A stretch of DNA of 64,000 nucleotides from Lactarius indigo (lineage: Eukaryota; Basidiomycota; Agaricomycetes; Russulales; Russulaceae), in contig JAFKAC010000011.1 of assembly GCA_025766275.1 (NCBI GenBank), positions 1,612,001 through 1,676,000 of the forward strand, given 5' to 3'. This document shows positions 1 to 10,564 of this stretch, one piece after another. Within the stretch, counting starts at the first letter, position 1, and each line of letters starts with the position of its first letter. The translations under genes were made by a program, and so were the position numbers. The notes beneath the pieces were generated by a model. The model searched no databases. It was not told where the DNA came from and was given only the letters and a program-made list of their open reading frames with translations.

Positions 1-2101
1 AACTGGAAGCGAGAGAGGAACAAGGCCCAACGGGCCTGTCGGTGGGAAAGCTTCTGCTTTGTGGTAAAATAGACAAGATTGCCGTGGTCAGACCAGATTT
101 CAGTAACGTCACCCCGCCCTTCCAGGTAGTGGTGGAAAGCATGCAAGGCATGGATGATGGCAAGAAGTTCCTTGTCGCAGATTTCGTAGTGTCATTCAGC
201 AGGAAGGAGGGATTTGGAAAGGAAGGTGACGGGGTGCCAATGTTGCAAGGCATCTGGTTGCTCAAGAATGGCACCGGTAGCGAAATCACTTGCATCAGTG
301 ATGAGGCGGAAAGGCTTAGAATGGTCAGGTAAGGCAAGGACAGGGGCTTTGGTGAAACACTCGATCAAGGTGCGGAAAGCGGTTTCTGCCGCAGTACCCC
401 AAGAAAAGGGGACATCTTTCTTGGTTAGGTCAAACAAGGGACGGGCGATATTGGAGTAGGCTTTGATGAAGCGTCGATAGAAATTGCAAAAGCCCAGGAA
501 GGCTTGTACTTGTTTGACGGTGCGTGGGGTGGGCCATTGAGTAATGCCCGCAACCTTTGCAGGGTCCATAGAAACTTGGCCATCAGAAATAACGATTCCG
601 AGGTATTCAACGGAGGTTTGTGCAAATGTACATTTTTCAGGTTTCAGGTAGAGGTCGTGGCGTTCCAGTCGTTGAAGCACGTCGTGCGTCAACGCTGTGA
701 GTGAGGAGAGATCTTCGGTGAAGATCAAGATGTCATCGAGGTAGACTACTACATGTCCATCGTCGATTAAGGATTCGAAGATTTGGTTCATGAATGTCTG
801 GAAGGTGGCAGGGGCGTTGCAGAGGCCGAAGGTCATTACTGTGGGTTCAAAGAGTCCTAAGGATGTTTTGAAGGCTGCCTTGTATTCATCGCCTTCGCGG
901 ATGCGGATATTGTTGTAACCCCAACGAATATCTAGCTTAGTAAAGTAACGAGCACCATGAAGTTTGTCAATGAGTTCGGGGATAAGGGGAAGGGGTGCTG
1001 CGTTTTTAATGGTTATATCATTGAGGGCACGGTAGTCTTGTACAGGTCGGAGTTTGCCATCTTTTTTGTCGACGAAGAAGAAGGGGGAGGCCATGGGTGA
1101 CTTAGATGGTCAAATGTAACCTTTCTTTAGGTGTTCAGAAATGTACTCCTTGAGGGCATCGGATTCCTTTGGTGTAAGTCGATAAATGCCACAATTCTTC
1201 ATAGTGGCTCCTGGTTTGAGATCAATTGCGTGATCCCAGGGCTGATGTTGGGGTAGTCGGTGGGACACGATTTCACTGAATACTTTGGTGTAACGTTGAA
1301 AATGACTCGGAATGTGGTCGGTGGAAGGCTTGGGTGCAGTTCGTGCTGCTATCTTGGTGCTTGTAGTTACTTTGGATCGGATGGCAAGGTGGTCGTACTT
1401 GTTAAAGCTGTGAATCCACAGCCAGGGTTCGCAGGCATCTTGGATGAAGGTAGGTTCCAGAGGTTCAATTTCGTCGTTCACAGGGAGGCAGGTTTCTTGG
1501 TCAGGGTCAAGTTCAAGGATGTTAATAGTTGTATGTCGCGTTTGTGGTGTTTTCGAAGAGATGACAACTGCTGAGGAGGACAGGGTGCAGGTTTTTGGGC
1601 ATCGGGTGAAGGCTATTTTTGGTTGATGCCAATCGATTTCAGGATTATGCGCTTGGAGCCAATCTGTTCCTAAGATTATATCGTGCTCCCCTAGAGTAGT
1701 TGCATAGAGTTCCACAGTTTCATCGTGGTAGTTGTCATCAGAAGTCCTGATCCGTAGTCTTTGGATCGTGGTATACCTAACAGATCCTGTCTTGTTGGGA
1801 GACCCATCCACGTTTCTAACTGGTAAGGGTTTAATTAGTGTCCTCATTGTTAGGTTGTTTGCACGCGCAAACCCATCATCCACGATGATGCCCTCCGCGC
1901 CACTGTCCAACAGGGCACGGGCACTGATTTCCTTGCCAGACTTCTTTCCTACTAGTGTAACTCTGAGAACAATTGAAGGAGCTCTCCTATTTCGAATTGT
2001 TTCTACAGGTACATGCTCGGCTCCGAGCGTCTCTAGTAAGGAAAGGCCGTGTACAATGCTACTGGCACGAATACTTCCAATCGACAGTGCTACAATGGAA
2101 G
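1..2101 (-). pseudogene. pol: pol of G0: protease, RT, RNase H (partial, two TGA stops)
   Basis: The frame opens just after gag in the -1 phase. A retroviral-type aspartyl protease motif (LLDSGAEG) lies near 1895-1915. RT follows with KKDGKLRPVQDYR near 1040-1075, the motif A aspartate in LDIRWGYNN, and catalytic VYLDDILIF near 725-750. RNase H begins with ITDASD and runs to position 1 with readable residues ([15 protein letters not shown]). TGA stops at 1110-1112 and 192-194 sit where related elements have arginine, so they read as CGA-to-TGA decay. Integrase lies outside the window. The upstream limit is uncertain because production probably depends on frameshifting from gag. Confidence 0.85.
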
Positions 2102-2104
2102 AGC

Positions 2105-3655
2105 CTAAAAATCCTCATTAATAGGCACCGAACGCGGACGTGCGTCCGGGTCAAAAGGGAGTATCTCTCGATATACCGCTCCAATGTTTGCTGGGTGGTC
2201 AGCAGGTGCTTCCTCCTGACTCGGTTCATCAACAAAGGCGCCGCGCGCCCTAGCATTGTTGTTGGATTGGCCTCCTTTGGCTTTCATGGCTGCCGTCTTG
2301 GCGTGACATTCTTTAAGTACGTGGCCTGGCTTGCCACAGTACAGGCAGAGTTTATTCTTGAAGCGATACTCTCGCTCTTCCTTTGTAAGCTTGGCCCTTG
2401 GCTTAGTGGTGCGCGATGAGGAGGCGTTGACATTTACGCCATCGTCCTCTGCTAGGACTGCTTGCCCTGTGGTGGGTTTATGGGTCTTGTTAAACTGGTT
2501 AATGGCATTTCCAGCATAAATTCGATAGGCGCGATCGAATTCTCTTGCTTTTTCAACGAGGGTGTCGAAGGTGGTAGGGATGGGGGATATGCCGAGCAGC
2601 TTCATATTCAGAGCTGTCGGAATAGCTTGTCGGAAAGCATACATCTTGGTTTGTTCATTTGCACCACTTCGTGTAGCATGGGTTGACCATTCTTGGAACC
2701 ATTCATTGAAAGGTCGGGTCCCCATCTTCAGAGAATACATTTTGTTGGTGGATTCCATGGCAGTGTGACCAGGAACGAAGTGTGCATCAAAGTCAGTTTT
2801 GAACTGCGCCCAGGTGCCAAAGGATATTGCCGCTCCTCCGGTTGGGTTCAAGGCTTTCTTTTGTCTATCTTGAGCCCATTCTCCGGCTGAGGTCCCCACC
2901 TTGAAGTAGGTGAGAGCAGTAGATATCTTTTTATCTTCTGTATTAAAGATATCTTGGTTTAGGTGGAAGTAGTTGGCTAGGTTGTTCCAAAAAGCTTCAG
3001 CATGGTTGGGCTTGCCATCAAAGGGCTCAGGCGCTGTGCCTAAGATTTTTGCAGGTGCAGGGGCTGCCATTGCAGTGGGTACAGGGGGAACGGATAAGGG
3101 GGGTGCTGAGGAAGAGGCTTGAACAGTTAGGGGTGGTGATGGAAGTGGATGTGGTGGAACTGTTGCAGGGAAGCGACTTGGGCCGGAGGTACTAGGGGAA
3201 GTCTGGGGCGTCGAGGGTTGGGAGGTTACTTGGGAGAGTAGACCAGAAAGTTTCTTTGTAGTAGTATCGAGGATTTGTGATACTTCTTCCGTATCACTTT
3301 TCGAATCGTCGGATTCACTAGGTGTATTGAAGTGGACCAGTTTGTTGTTTAGGTAGATCCACTGCTCGTTTACAAAGTTCCAACGGACGTTCTTTCCTTT
3401 GAAGATGGCGTGTAGGGCGTTGTAGTTAACGTTTTCAACCTTTTCGATACCTGGAAAGGCTTCTTTGAGGTCCTGGAAAACGATTTGATGTTTGGTAGCA
3501 ACTATTGTCCACGGGTGTTTTCCCGTAGGGCTGGATATGTCCTCTTCTTTCCACTTGGCGTAGTAAAGGTTGTCGGTAAGGGAAAAATAGGGGTCGAAGA
3601 AGTATACTGGAACGTGGGCTTTTTCTTCTGGTGTAAGAGGTCGTTGTGTATTCAT
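2105..3655 (-). CDS. gag: Gag (capsid/nucleocapsid) of G0
   Basis: A 516-residue Gag. The N-terminal half is charged, then comes a Pro/Ser-rich linker, then a retrotransposon Gag core (EPFDGKPNHAEAFWNN, YFKVGTSAGEWAQD, FDAHF), and near residues 437-450 a CCHC zinc knuckle CLYCGKPGHVLKEC that binds RNA in this family. The ATG at 3653-3655 follows the stop of the preceding ORF by three bases and is the first AUG in good coding context in the whole leader. Pol continues in the -1 frame, with a run of five T at the gag stop. The frame is intact. Confidence 0.88.
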   Translation of the reverse strand: MNTQRPLTPEEKAHVPVYFFDPYFSLTDNLYYAKWKEEDISSPTGKHPWTIVATKHQIVFQDLKEAFPGIEKVENVNYNALHAIFKGKNVRWNFVNEQWIYLNNKLVHFNTPSESDDSKSDTEEVSQILDTTTKKLSGLLSQVTSQPSTPQTSPSTSGPSRFPATVPPHPLPSPPLTVQASSSAPPLSVPPVPTAMAAPAPAKILGTAPEPFDGKPNHAEAFWNNLANYFHLNQDIFNTEDKKISTALTYFKVGTSAGEWAQDRQKKALNPTGGAAISFGTWAQFKTDFDAHFVPGHTAMESTNKMYSLKMGTRPFNEWFQEWSTHATRSGANEQTKMYAFRQAIPTALNMKLLGISPIPTTFDTLVEKAREFDRAYRIYAGNAINQFNKTHKPTTGQAVLAEDDGVNVNASSSRTTKPRAKLTKEEREYRFKNKLCLYCGKPGHVLKECHAKTAAMKAKGGQSNNNARARGAFVDEPSQEEAPADHPANIGAVYREILPFDPDARPRSVPINEDF

Positions 3656-3658
3656 ACA

Positions 3659-4360
3659 CTAATTCTGCAGGCGGGTGACAGTCCAACTGTCTATGTTCCA
3701 AGGGTAATAAACTTTATAGGCAGGGAGTAAGATGGCACGGTCTGGGTGGTTGGTTCTTTGTTGTCGGCGGATCCAGTGGTATTCTTCCCAAATACCAAAA
3801 TGGGTTAGGATGGTTTTACTTCTCCACAAGAAGTCTTGGAAGTATAAGGGGCTGGTGGTGATCTCTGTTGCCCTAGTAAGTGGTTGAGCAAAGAACAGAG
3901 TTTCATTGGTGTGTCGATTCTGATAGAGGAGGGTGCAGTGGCGTTTGAAGACGTCGAGTTCTCTGGGGGTTCGTGTGGGTAGACTTTTGGTTACAAGGAT
4001 TGCCTCCGGGAGGTGACAGTAAATTTCTCTCGGCTGGGTTTCTAGGTATTGTGCTTCGTCACTGCTAGTGGTGTGTTGTCTAGGGATCTCTTGGATACTA
4101 GGGAAGACAGGTTTGTTTGGACTGGATTGGTTAATGCTAGGGAGTTGACTGGGGGTTCGTCGATGGGCACGTGCTGCTTGTCATGGAATTACTGGGGTAG
4201 TGTTTGTGGATGTAAGGGGGCGGGTGTCTACTTGAGGGCGGTGATGACGTCTTCTCGTAGTGCGTTGTGTGGAAGCCAGGGTGACTGCCCAGTTTGTGAT
4301 GGGTTCCAGGTTGATGTTTGACAGGTATAATTTTCTTGGGTTTTGGCTTAAAGTTGTGAC
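3659..4360 (-). pseudogene. Methionine-free ORF c, directly upstream of G0 gag
   Basis: Reading the minus strand gives about 233 codons ending in TAG three bases before the gag ATG, with no methionine codon. One in-frame TGA near 4181-4183 again looks like a decayed CGA. The C-terminal half is coding-like and rich in aromatic residues (for example LYFQDFLWRSKTILTHFG and YKVYYPWNIDSW). No domain is recognised. It may be the third part of one long upstream product with ORFs a and b. With no AUG, translation would need non-AUG initiation, readthrough or splicing; it may equally be an untranslated leader kept free of AUG. Confidence 0.45.
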
Positions 4361-4398
4361 TTAACACTTTTCAGCAAAAGTAGGTCCCGACAAAATTT

Positions 4399-5439
4399 CT
4401 AAAAATCGTCTACGCTTCCTCGGTACGGTAAGTAATTAAGTCCGGGGGCCCACAATACGACGTTAGGAGGGGTAGGGGGGGTAGCTGGTCTAAATCCACA
4501 AGTACAAACTTCGTTTGAACACCAACAGGGGTTAGTGTTGACTGGGTTGTTCCAAGTGTCCACTACTGTTGCACCTTCTTCTTCAGTGTCTCCGTTGTGG
4601 AGGGAGATGTCGCTGTCTCATGGAGAGGGTACTTCGTCTGGAGGTGGGGGGGAATATTCAGGGCTGGGGGTTGAGGGAACTAGGGGTTCAAAGCCTGGTC
4701 CTGCTTCTGCAATTCGAGTGAGTAGAGCGATCGACCGTGGTCGTTCAGAAGCTCTTCCTCCTCTGGCTTGTATGAGTTCTACTAGTTCTGGGTCGTTGGG
4801 TTCTCTGGGGGGTTCGAGGAACGTTCGTGGATTTACTGGTGGTTGGTCTGGGTTGGGGAGTGTCGTTTCCCAAACTCCGGTGCTGAAGAGGTAGGAAAAC
4901 TCTTTTCCGTCAACAATAACAAGTCGAGGTGGGGAGTCGCCGACTCTAACCACCCGAAGTTCTTGAAAGTTGATTTGTAGTTGCTGGTAGTTGAGGAGAA
5001 CCCGGTTGATGTACCGTTTGGTACGTCCTGCTTCTATACTTCTAATAAGTCGTTCTCTTCGAGGGGGAATGTAAATGAACCAGAGGAAGTCGCTCTTGGT
5101 CCAGACTAGGTATTGATCTGCTGGCCTGTTGGTGGTGGTGACAGCGCCTGAAAGGTGCCAATAAAGAAGTTGCTCGTGGGCGTCGTCTACTAAGATAGGG
5201 AGGCAGTCGATAAGAGTTTTGTAGCCTTCTTCGCTTAGTATTCTTCCAAAGTCGAAGCTGTAGTGAAACTTGTTAAGGGCAGTGGGGGGATCGGTCCAGG
5301 AGTCAGCATTGTTTACAGCTGTTAAGTCAACAAGGGCAGTAGAGGGGTAGTATCGTTCGAGTTGTCATCGTCTGTGGGTTTCAAAGTTGGCTTGGGCTAG
5401 TGCTAGCCTCTGAGCTTCGGTAAGTCGTTCTGGGGGCAC
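4399..5439 (-). pseudogene. Methionine-free ORF b in G0 leader
   Basis: A 347-codon frame opening after a TAA at 5440-5442 and ending with TAG at 4399-4401. It has two internal TGA (about 5365-5367 and 4618-4620), each plausibly CGA, and no methionine codon. The central part is coding-like (LLYWHLSGAVTTTNRP, LVWTKSDFLWFIYIPPRR, RYINRVLLNYQLQINF), followed by a proline-rich acidic tail and a cysteine cluster (CWCSNEVCTC). No family recognised. It lies between ORF a and ORF c in a region almost devoid of ATG on this strand. Confidence 0.45.
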
Positions 5440-5578
5440 TTAAAACCACTCGGTTTAAGACCTTTGGGTAGTAACGGTTTACTTACTATTTGCGTTGAGA
5501 CTTAAAACACTCGTTTTAAGTGGTTCAAGGCAAGTTTATTGTTTCTTCAAAAAAAAGGTACGTCCCCCTTTTTGACTT

Positions 5579-6835
5579 CTAGAGGGGTTGGGAGTCGGGG
5601 AAGGTAGTAATGAAAGAAAAAGGGTCCGCAGGGATACGAGGGGTAAGGCAGTAAGCAAGTAAGTGGGGGGAAGCGCGAACTAGGTCCTCAAAAAAGTAGG
5701 CTTGGTGATAAGCGTAAATATGTCCGTCGATAGCAAAACGAAGATGTCCGTAAGTGGTCACTATCCTCCCGTCCAGGAAGTCTTGAATTTCTAGGGTAAC
5801 TAGTGAATCAGTATACCCAGCCCTATGGATGTTAGTAAGGGGGGCAAAAACACGCCGCAGGCCCTCTCTGAAGTCGTAGCGAATTGTTCCAAAAGGGGTG
5901 TCTGGAGAAGGAAGGTCGTAGACAGCCCTGGAACAGATGTAGAGAGGGGGGAAGTTGGGGTGTTGAGTGGGATCAACGATGTGGGGAAAAAGGGTGTAAA
6001 CGTGAGGAGGGAGGAGACGGAAAGGGGTGACAGAAGGGAAGACTGGGGGATAAGTGACGAGGGTAGTTGCAAGGGGAACTTTAGTGATCAGTTCCCGTAG
6101 TGTAGTAGAGGCGGGCCGCCAAGATTCTCCCTGAGGAGTGATGACAGCGATGTAAAGATGGGGATGCTCTCCTTGGTGAAGGAGACAAGGGGGGGCTTGA
6201 TAGGTGGCGGCAGCGGCAGGAGGGAAATTCTCCTGGTTGGGGTGAGGGGCAGGAGGGGCTTGTTCAGCTACCCTCTCGTAGTTAATAGGGGAGTCAGGGG
6301 TGGGGGGGCGCGAGGCAACTGGAGGAGGCGAGGGAGAAGGAGGGCGCGGAGGAGTATCAACAGGTAGCGAAGGAGAGGCACGAGGGGTGGTAGCTGCGTG
6401 GGAAGGGAGAGGGGGACGAGGTGTAGGAAGGCGAATGGGAGGCGCAGACTCGGCGCGTGGTTCAGGGGAAGGAGTTCGAGAGAGCTCAACTATGTTTCCG
6501 TTGAGGTCTCTTATCTCGAGCACTTCTTCGTAAAATTGTGCAGTGCTTGGTGAGACGGGACGAGGGGAGGGGCGAGGGGTGGCTTCAGGGTCAGGGTAAA
6601 CTAACTCTGGGGTGACTTCCTGGCTTTCTAAGACGGGTGAAGGAATGACAGGGGGGGAGAAGCTTGGAGTGGGAAGGGGAATGTAAGGGGGATCTGGGAG
6701 GCGAGAGGTGGATGCGACAGGAGAGCGAGTAAAAATGGAATCAAGGGGGCTACCCTGGAAGTAACTGTCTTCCTGGTAGCTACAGGAATCTCCGTCCCAA
6801 TGTCCAAACTGCGAGAAGTCGTAGTCTGAATCCAC
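5579..6835 (-). CDS. Methionine-free 418-codon ORF a, first frame after the G0 5' LTR
   Basis: An open frame of 418 codons with no internal stop and no ATG; the listed first codon is GTG. The N-terminus is acidic and aromatic, residues ~30-210 are proline-rich and low in complexity, and residues ~215-418 look globular (HLYIAVITPQGESW, LRELITKVPLATTLVTYPP, RYDFREGLRRVFAPL). It starts about 40 nt from the LTR edge, where Gag is expected in gypsy elements, yet lacks a CCHC knuckle and is not recognisable as Gag. The length of open frame argues for translation at some time; the complete lack of AUG argues for non-AUG initiation or for a leader selected against AUG. Confidence 0.5.
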   Translation of the reverse strand: MDSDYDFSQFGHWDGDSCSYQEDSYFQGSPLDSIFTRSPVASTSRLPDPPYIPLPTPSFSPPVIPSPVLESQEVTPELVYPDPEATPRPSPRPVSPSTAQFYEEVLEIRDLNGNIVELSRTPSPEPRAESAPPIRLPTPRPPLPSHAATTPRASPSLPVDTPPRPPSPSPPPVASRPPTPDSPINYERVAEQAPPAPHPNQENFPPAAAATYQAPPCLLHQGEHPHLYIAVITPQGESWRPASTTLRELITKVPLATTLVTYPPVFPSVTPFRLLPPHVYTLFPHIVDPTQHPNFPPLYICSRAVYDLPSPDTPFGTIRYDFREGLRRVFAPLTNIHRAGYTDSLVTLEIQDFLDGRIVTTYGHLRFAIDGHIYAYHQAYFFEDLVRASPHLLAYCLTPRIPADPFSFITTFPDSQPL

Positions 6836-6864
6836 TAGGAAAGCCCGAGGTCAGTCTATTAAAG

Positions 6865-6873
6865 AGACTGTCC
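6865..6873 (-). other. Candidate self-primed primer binding site of G0
   Basis: On the minus strand, GGACAGTCT follows the LTR edge by three bases and is the exact complement of AGACTGTCC in the inverted repeat at 7062-7082. The same layout is seen in the F1 and F2 elements here and is the known arrangement of Tf1-type self-priming. Complementarity is seen; function is inferred. Confidence 0.55.
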
Positions 6874-7061
6874 AAGTGTGGTGAACTCACTGTCACTCGA
6901 CAGCGAGGGATAAGGCTGGAGATGACGTCGGGCAAGATAGAGACGGAGAGAGCGTCGAAGAGGACGGAGAGGAGGCGTCTTGGCTCGAAGGATTTAGTGG
7001 TGCACACAAGGTGGGGCACTCAAAGGAGTTTACAAGGCAAGAGAGGGAAGATGTCACAAGT

Positions 7062-7082
7062 GGACAGTCTGAGGGACTGTCC
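7062..7082 (-). other. Inverted repeat at the expected transcript 5' end of G0
   Basis: GGACAGTC and GACTGTCC form an 8-bp perfect stem with a 5-nt loop, 16-36 bp downstream of the minus-strand TATA box. One arm pairs with the candidate primer site at 6865-6873. Confidence 0.6.
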
Positions 7083-7097
7083 GATAGATTGCGCTAG

Positions 7098-7105
7098 CTT
7101 ATATA
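7098..7105 (-). promoter_or_regulatory. TATA box of the G0 LTR
   Basis: TATATAAG on the minus strand inside the inferred 5' LTR, upstream of the inverted repeat and of the AUG-free leader. Position fits a retrotransposon U3/R junction. Confidence 0.5.
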
Positions 7106-7574
7106 CTACAGGGGGTGGTCCGTGCGTAGGTTTAGGGCAGGCTTAGGGCCTGTCTACGAGTGCTGCGCAATACTGCGGATTGGAACATTCCAGAGACAAG
7201 TTATTAATACTGTCCAATCAGAATAAAGGATAAGCATGGTACGACTGCGCCGCAGTCAATGACGCCATATTGCGCCATAGTGGTGTGATTCCGCAGCAGC
7301 TGCGGAACCCGTGATTAGGACACGTGTTCCTTGTGACTTGGTTGATTATCTTCGTTGATCGATAAACGATCAACCATTGATTGATACACGTGCAGGTATG
7401 CATGTGACTTGGAAAGACAGAGTAATCACGTGACACATCACGTGATCGTTGGAGAGTGAAATTCAAACTCCGATTTCGGATTTCCCCTTTTAGGAAGTTG
7501 ATGACATAAGCCCAGTCCGATCCGGTCCGGTCCTAAGTGCCTTGAGTCACGACCGGGTTTATAGGTTCATGACA

Positions 7575-8176
7575 GGTAGCATACTCACAGTGGACTAAGA
7601 GGACTGTGGTGAGATAGGCTGGGTGGCTGGAAAGCAGCAACAGGAGTCAAGCAAGGTAAAGCAAGAGTGTCTGGCACACAAGCAGTGAGAACTGATATTA
7701 TACATTGAGAGATAGGAGGCTTACCTGGCACACAAGCAGTGAGAACTGATGTGGACCAGGAGCGTACATGGTACTCTACTTATACTCCTACAGGTAGTGA
7801 CAATAGTACAATGCTAGTAACACTAGTCACAGAATACAAAAGGTATTGTTCTACAAATGGACAAAAGAGTGGACACTTTGAGAACAAGGGTATGGAGAAC
7901 AAGAAGAGTCCAGAGCTAGATGATATCATAGTGACATCATAATAAAGATAAAGCTAAGTACGGAACAAAGGAAAGTACAAAGGTGTTATACAACGCAGAG
8001 TCCGGATGTATGATGTCATAGAAGTACAGTGATGTCATATGTGACGCAATGATAAGTCCAGATTGTACAGATCAAATGTAAGTAATCTACAAGTCCATTT
8101 AATCTAATCTAAAGCAGTCCATGCTGCAAGTCCGGTCCATATGAGCCGCTAGGTGTGCAAGGGTCACTTATCAACA
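7575..8176. repeat. Copia-type LTR remnant 'G', copy 1
   Basis: Shares long colinear stretches with 55782-56165 plus 62039-62246 (for example GATATCATAGTGACATCA at 7921-7938 and the ending TCACTTATCAACA). On the minus strand it would begin TGTTGATAAGTGACC, a copia-like LTR start. The left end is interrupted by G0. It contains a direct repeat, CACACAAGCAGTGAGAACTG, near 7676 and 7730, and several TGATGTCAT words. No coding content. Confidence 0.6.
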
Positions 8177-8987
8177 GCTTAAACGATTTATTGACTGATA
8201 ATACACCAACAATCGTGTAAGGAGCACATTAGCACTGGGGACTTTAATATGTTAGTGCAGGGAGGCTCACCTAGCTTCAATACCCCAGACCGTTGTGAGC
8301 ACAAATCAAACACTCGCAGGGAGTGTCAGCCAGCAGCGAGGGGGCAATGGGCGGCAAGGGGGCGATGATGACAATCATAGATGCAGGGGACGACAGCGCC
8401 AGCGAGGGGGCGGCAGTGGCGTCAACATCGACGACAGGTGCATGGTCTAAGTGTAAGTGGATTCAGATAGCCTGAAACCCCTCCCTGTGAGAGAATACTC
8501 ACTGGTGTCCGCTTTGATGCATTTCTGTAGGCTGGTTGTTGGGATTTGCTCATCGTTCTTGCATTTGTTGTTGGATGGCTTCATGGTAGGGAGTCAGATG
8601 TTCGAGTCATTGGACAGCCACACATGTCGTTTTGAGCATTTGCATACACGTAACTACACCCCCAAATATAATGCCGACGTACGTGCCAATCCCTTCACTT
8701 GCAAAATGACTTTTTCTTTTTTTTCTCGAACATATTTTATTCCAACGGCTTGCGGGTCCCCAGCAGTGGTCATAGGTGAAGCGTGGCCAATATTATCCCT
8801 TCTGCCGCATGATCGAAGCCCTTGTACAACAGCGAGGTGGTGCACGAGGTGCTCATCACGCTTGTTGCCATTTTTGTTAATTAACAATGTCGTGCCAGGT
8901 TGCACATCCCTCATCATTCTAATCCTAGCGAAAGTTTATAATTCTGAGGCACGTACGGGTAAATACTTTGTAAACACGTGACGTTTC
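8177..8987. other. Unassigned DNA with a short GC-rich repeat
   Basis: Between about 8330 and 8430 there are imperfect repeats of AGCGAGGGGGC and GGCAAGGGGGC separated by GATGATGAC-like spacers. Open frames at 8457-8981 (plus) and 8654-8917 (minus) overlap and show no recognisable protein. I see no gene I can support. Confidence 0.4.
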
Positions 8988-9120
8988 CTTATAATTGTAG
9001 ATAATTATAGACCTTTCTTATAATATTTTATAATTACGAATCACACTTTCCAATTAGTTTTTAAGACCTTTATATAAGCTAAAAAGGCGTTGTAATTCAC
9101 CTTAAAATAGCAATTATAAG
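8988..9120. repeat. AT-rich segment bounded by a 10-bp inverted repeat
   Basis: CTTATAATTG at 8988-8997 and its exact complement CAATTATAAG at 9111-9120 bound about 113 bp rich in TATAAT words. It could be a MITE end or a chance AT-rich repeat; no target duplication is recognised. Confidence 0.3.
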
Positions 9121-10564
9121 TCGGATCGATTATAAGGTGGTCCGGAATTTTGCGACACACTCTTACATTGACAACACCAATGTTCTCATTGAGTATGACC
9201 CAGCCAATCCCACTCCAGCCCTCATCTGCAATTACCAAGCCAGAAGGAACACAGCTGTTTGAAGTGCCTAAGTCAGGCAAGCATCTGTGGTAGACACTAC
9301 ATTTGAGCTAGTAATGCTACTGGTTACTTACAATTTTAGGAGGAGCTTAAAAGTGTCCTCATACATATATAATGTTATAGTTTTGGACTCATTCATTTTT
9401 TACTTAATTTCTTTTGAGATCCCTTTATCTCTTTCATGATGTTATTGTTATGGTTTGGATGTTTGAGTTAGTGGAGTAGATGGAAACAAAGTATGACAAA
9501 TTACTAGATTTGTGAGACCTCCAAACCTCACCTCATACTTTATAGGTTCTTCATTTCCTTTGTATGATGACCAGCCACTTGAAAGCATTCAATATTATCT
9601 TAGATGGTGGTGGTTTTCTTAGACTAAAGTCAGGTCATGCAAAATGAGCTAAAAAACCAGAAAACTCAGAAGTTTAAACCTTTGGTCATCAACACACTTC
9701 AATTACAACTTTAAGATCCTTTGAGAGGTCTTTTCAAAACCAGTGAGTATGCCACTGGACTGTCAACACATCTGTACCTTATTTTATATCAGCATAAACA
9801 AAGTACATGCACATTGGTGGATGCCTTCCTCTTGTGGACAGAACATCTGCCATAGTGTCACCAGATAAGTAGCTGGTCTTTAGCATAGAGCAACTTGTCC
9901 CATAGATGACTATAAACCCTTCAAGATCTCCAATGCTCACAGAAATTGTTGATTACACTGCTATCATAGCAGATCATGAACTTGGGAATGAGTTGACTTT
10001 AGTGTATTCAACTTGAACAGATTGATTGATTGAAGTAGAAACATTTTTTTCTGATCCAAAATTTGATCAACTGAGAAAAATAGGGTCATGTGGATTCTTT
10101 GTCACAGAAGCAAAGAAAAGGTCACAAGATCTGACAAAGTATCTTCCCCAAGTTATCAGTGAAATGTATGCATGTATGATACAGCTGAAGTAATATTCTT
10201 CCCTAGTCATCAGCATTATATTCTAAAGCTAATCTATAGCTGTTTCATAGGATAAACACCCTTTGTGGCCTGGGTGCCCTTATGCAGAACTGTGATGACA
10301 ATGGAGCTACATATGGGTCTTCTGCTCAACTCAATTTCCAGAAGAGAGAGTCTTTACAACCTGTAAAGCCAAGTGTAAAAGCCAGAGCCAAATATATTGA
10401 CTGGCATTTTGTTGCATTGGGTGAATCTTAATTTAATTTTTGATTATGTTAATTGACACTAGGGACAGATTGAAAACAGCTTCATTGACATTGAAAATGA
10501 TGATTGATTGAACAAATTAAGCCAAAGAATACATAGGTTGCATTTTGGCTCACTAGCACTACAA
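9121..10564. other. AT-rich intergenic DNA, no gene seen
   Basis: No open frame of credible length, no LTR similarity to other parts of the window, and no tandem repeat. Composition is more AT-rich than the flanking elements. Possibly the body of an old decayed transposon, but nothing specific supports that. Confidence 0.4.

Larger units (their letters stand above)
1..7574 (-). mobile_element. Ty3/gypsy element G0, cut by left window edge
   Basis: Minus-strand LTR retrotransposon. From right to left it shows a 5' LTR, three ORFs without methionine, gag with a CCHC knuckle, and pol (protease, reverse transcriptase, start of RNase H). RNase H continues off the left edge, so integrase and the 3' LTR are not visible. 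Protease-RT-RNase H order and the YLDD motif fit Metaviridae (Ty3/gypsy). About 3.2 kb of coding-like sequence between LTR and gag is unusual. Premature stops in pol suggest an inactive copy. Confidence 0.9.
6877..7574 (-). repeat. 5' LTR of G0
   Basis: Delimited by inference. On the minus strand it would start TGTCATGAACC (the same opening as solo LTR-B) and end CACCACA directly before the candidate primer site. It contains a TATA box at 7098-7105 and a perfect inverted repeat where the transcript should start. The partner LTR is outside the window, so the right boundary and target duplication (expected GGTAG) are unverified. Confidence 0.6.

Noticed and set aside
4137..4367. 76-codon ORF in another frame of the G0 leader
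   Set aside because: Competes with the longer methionine-free ORF c; Ser/Pro/His-rich, starts at GTG, no support.
8457..8981. 174-codon plus-strand ORF
   Set aside because: Overlaps other frames, has no recognised domain and biased low-complexity composition; not supported as a gene.
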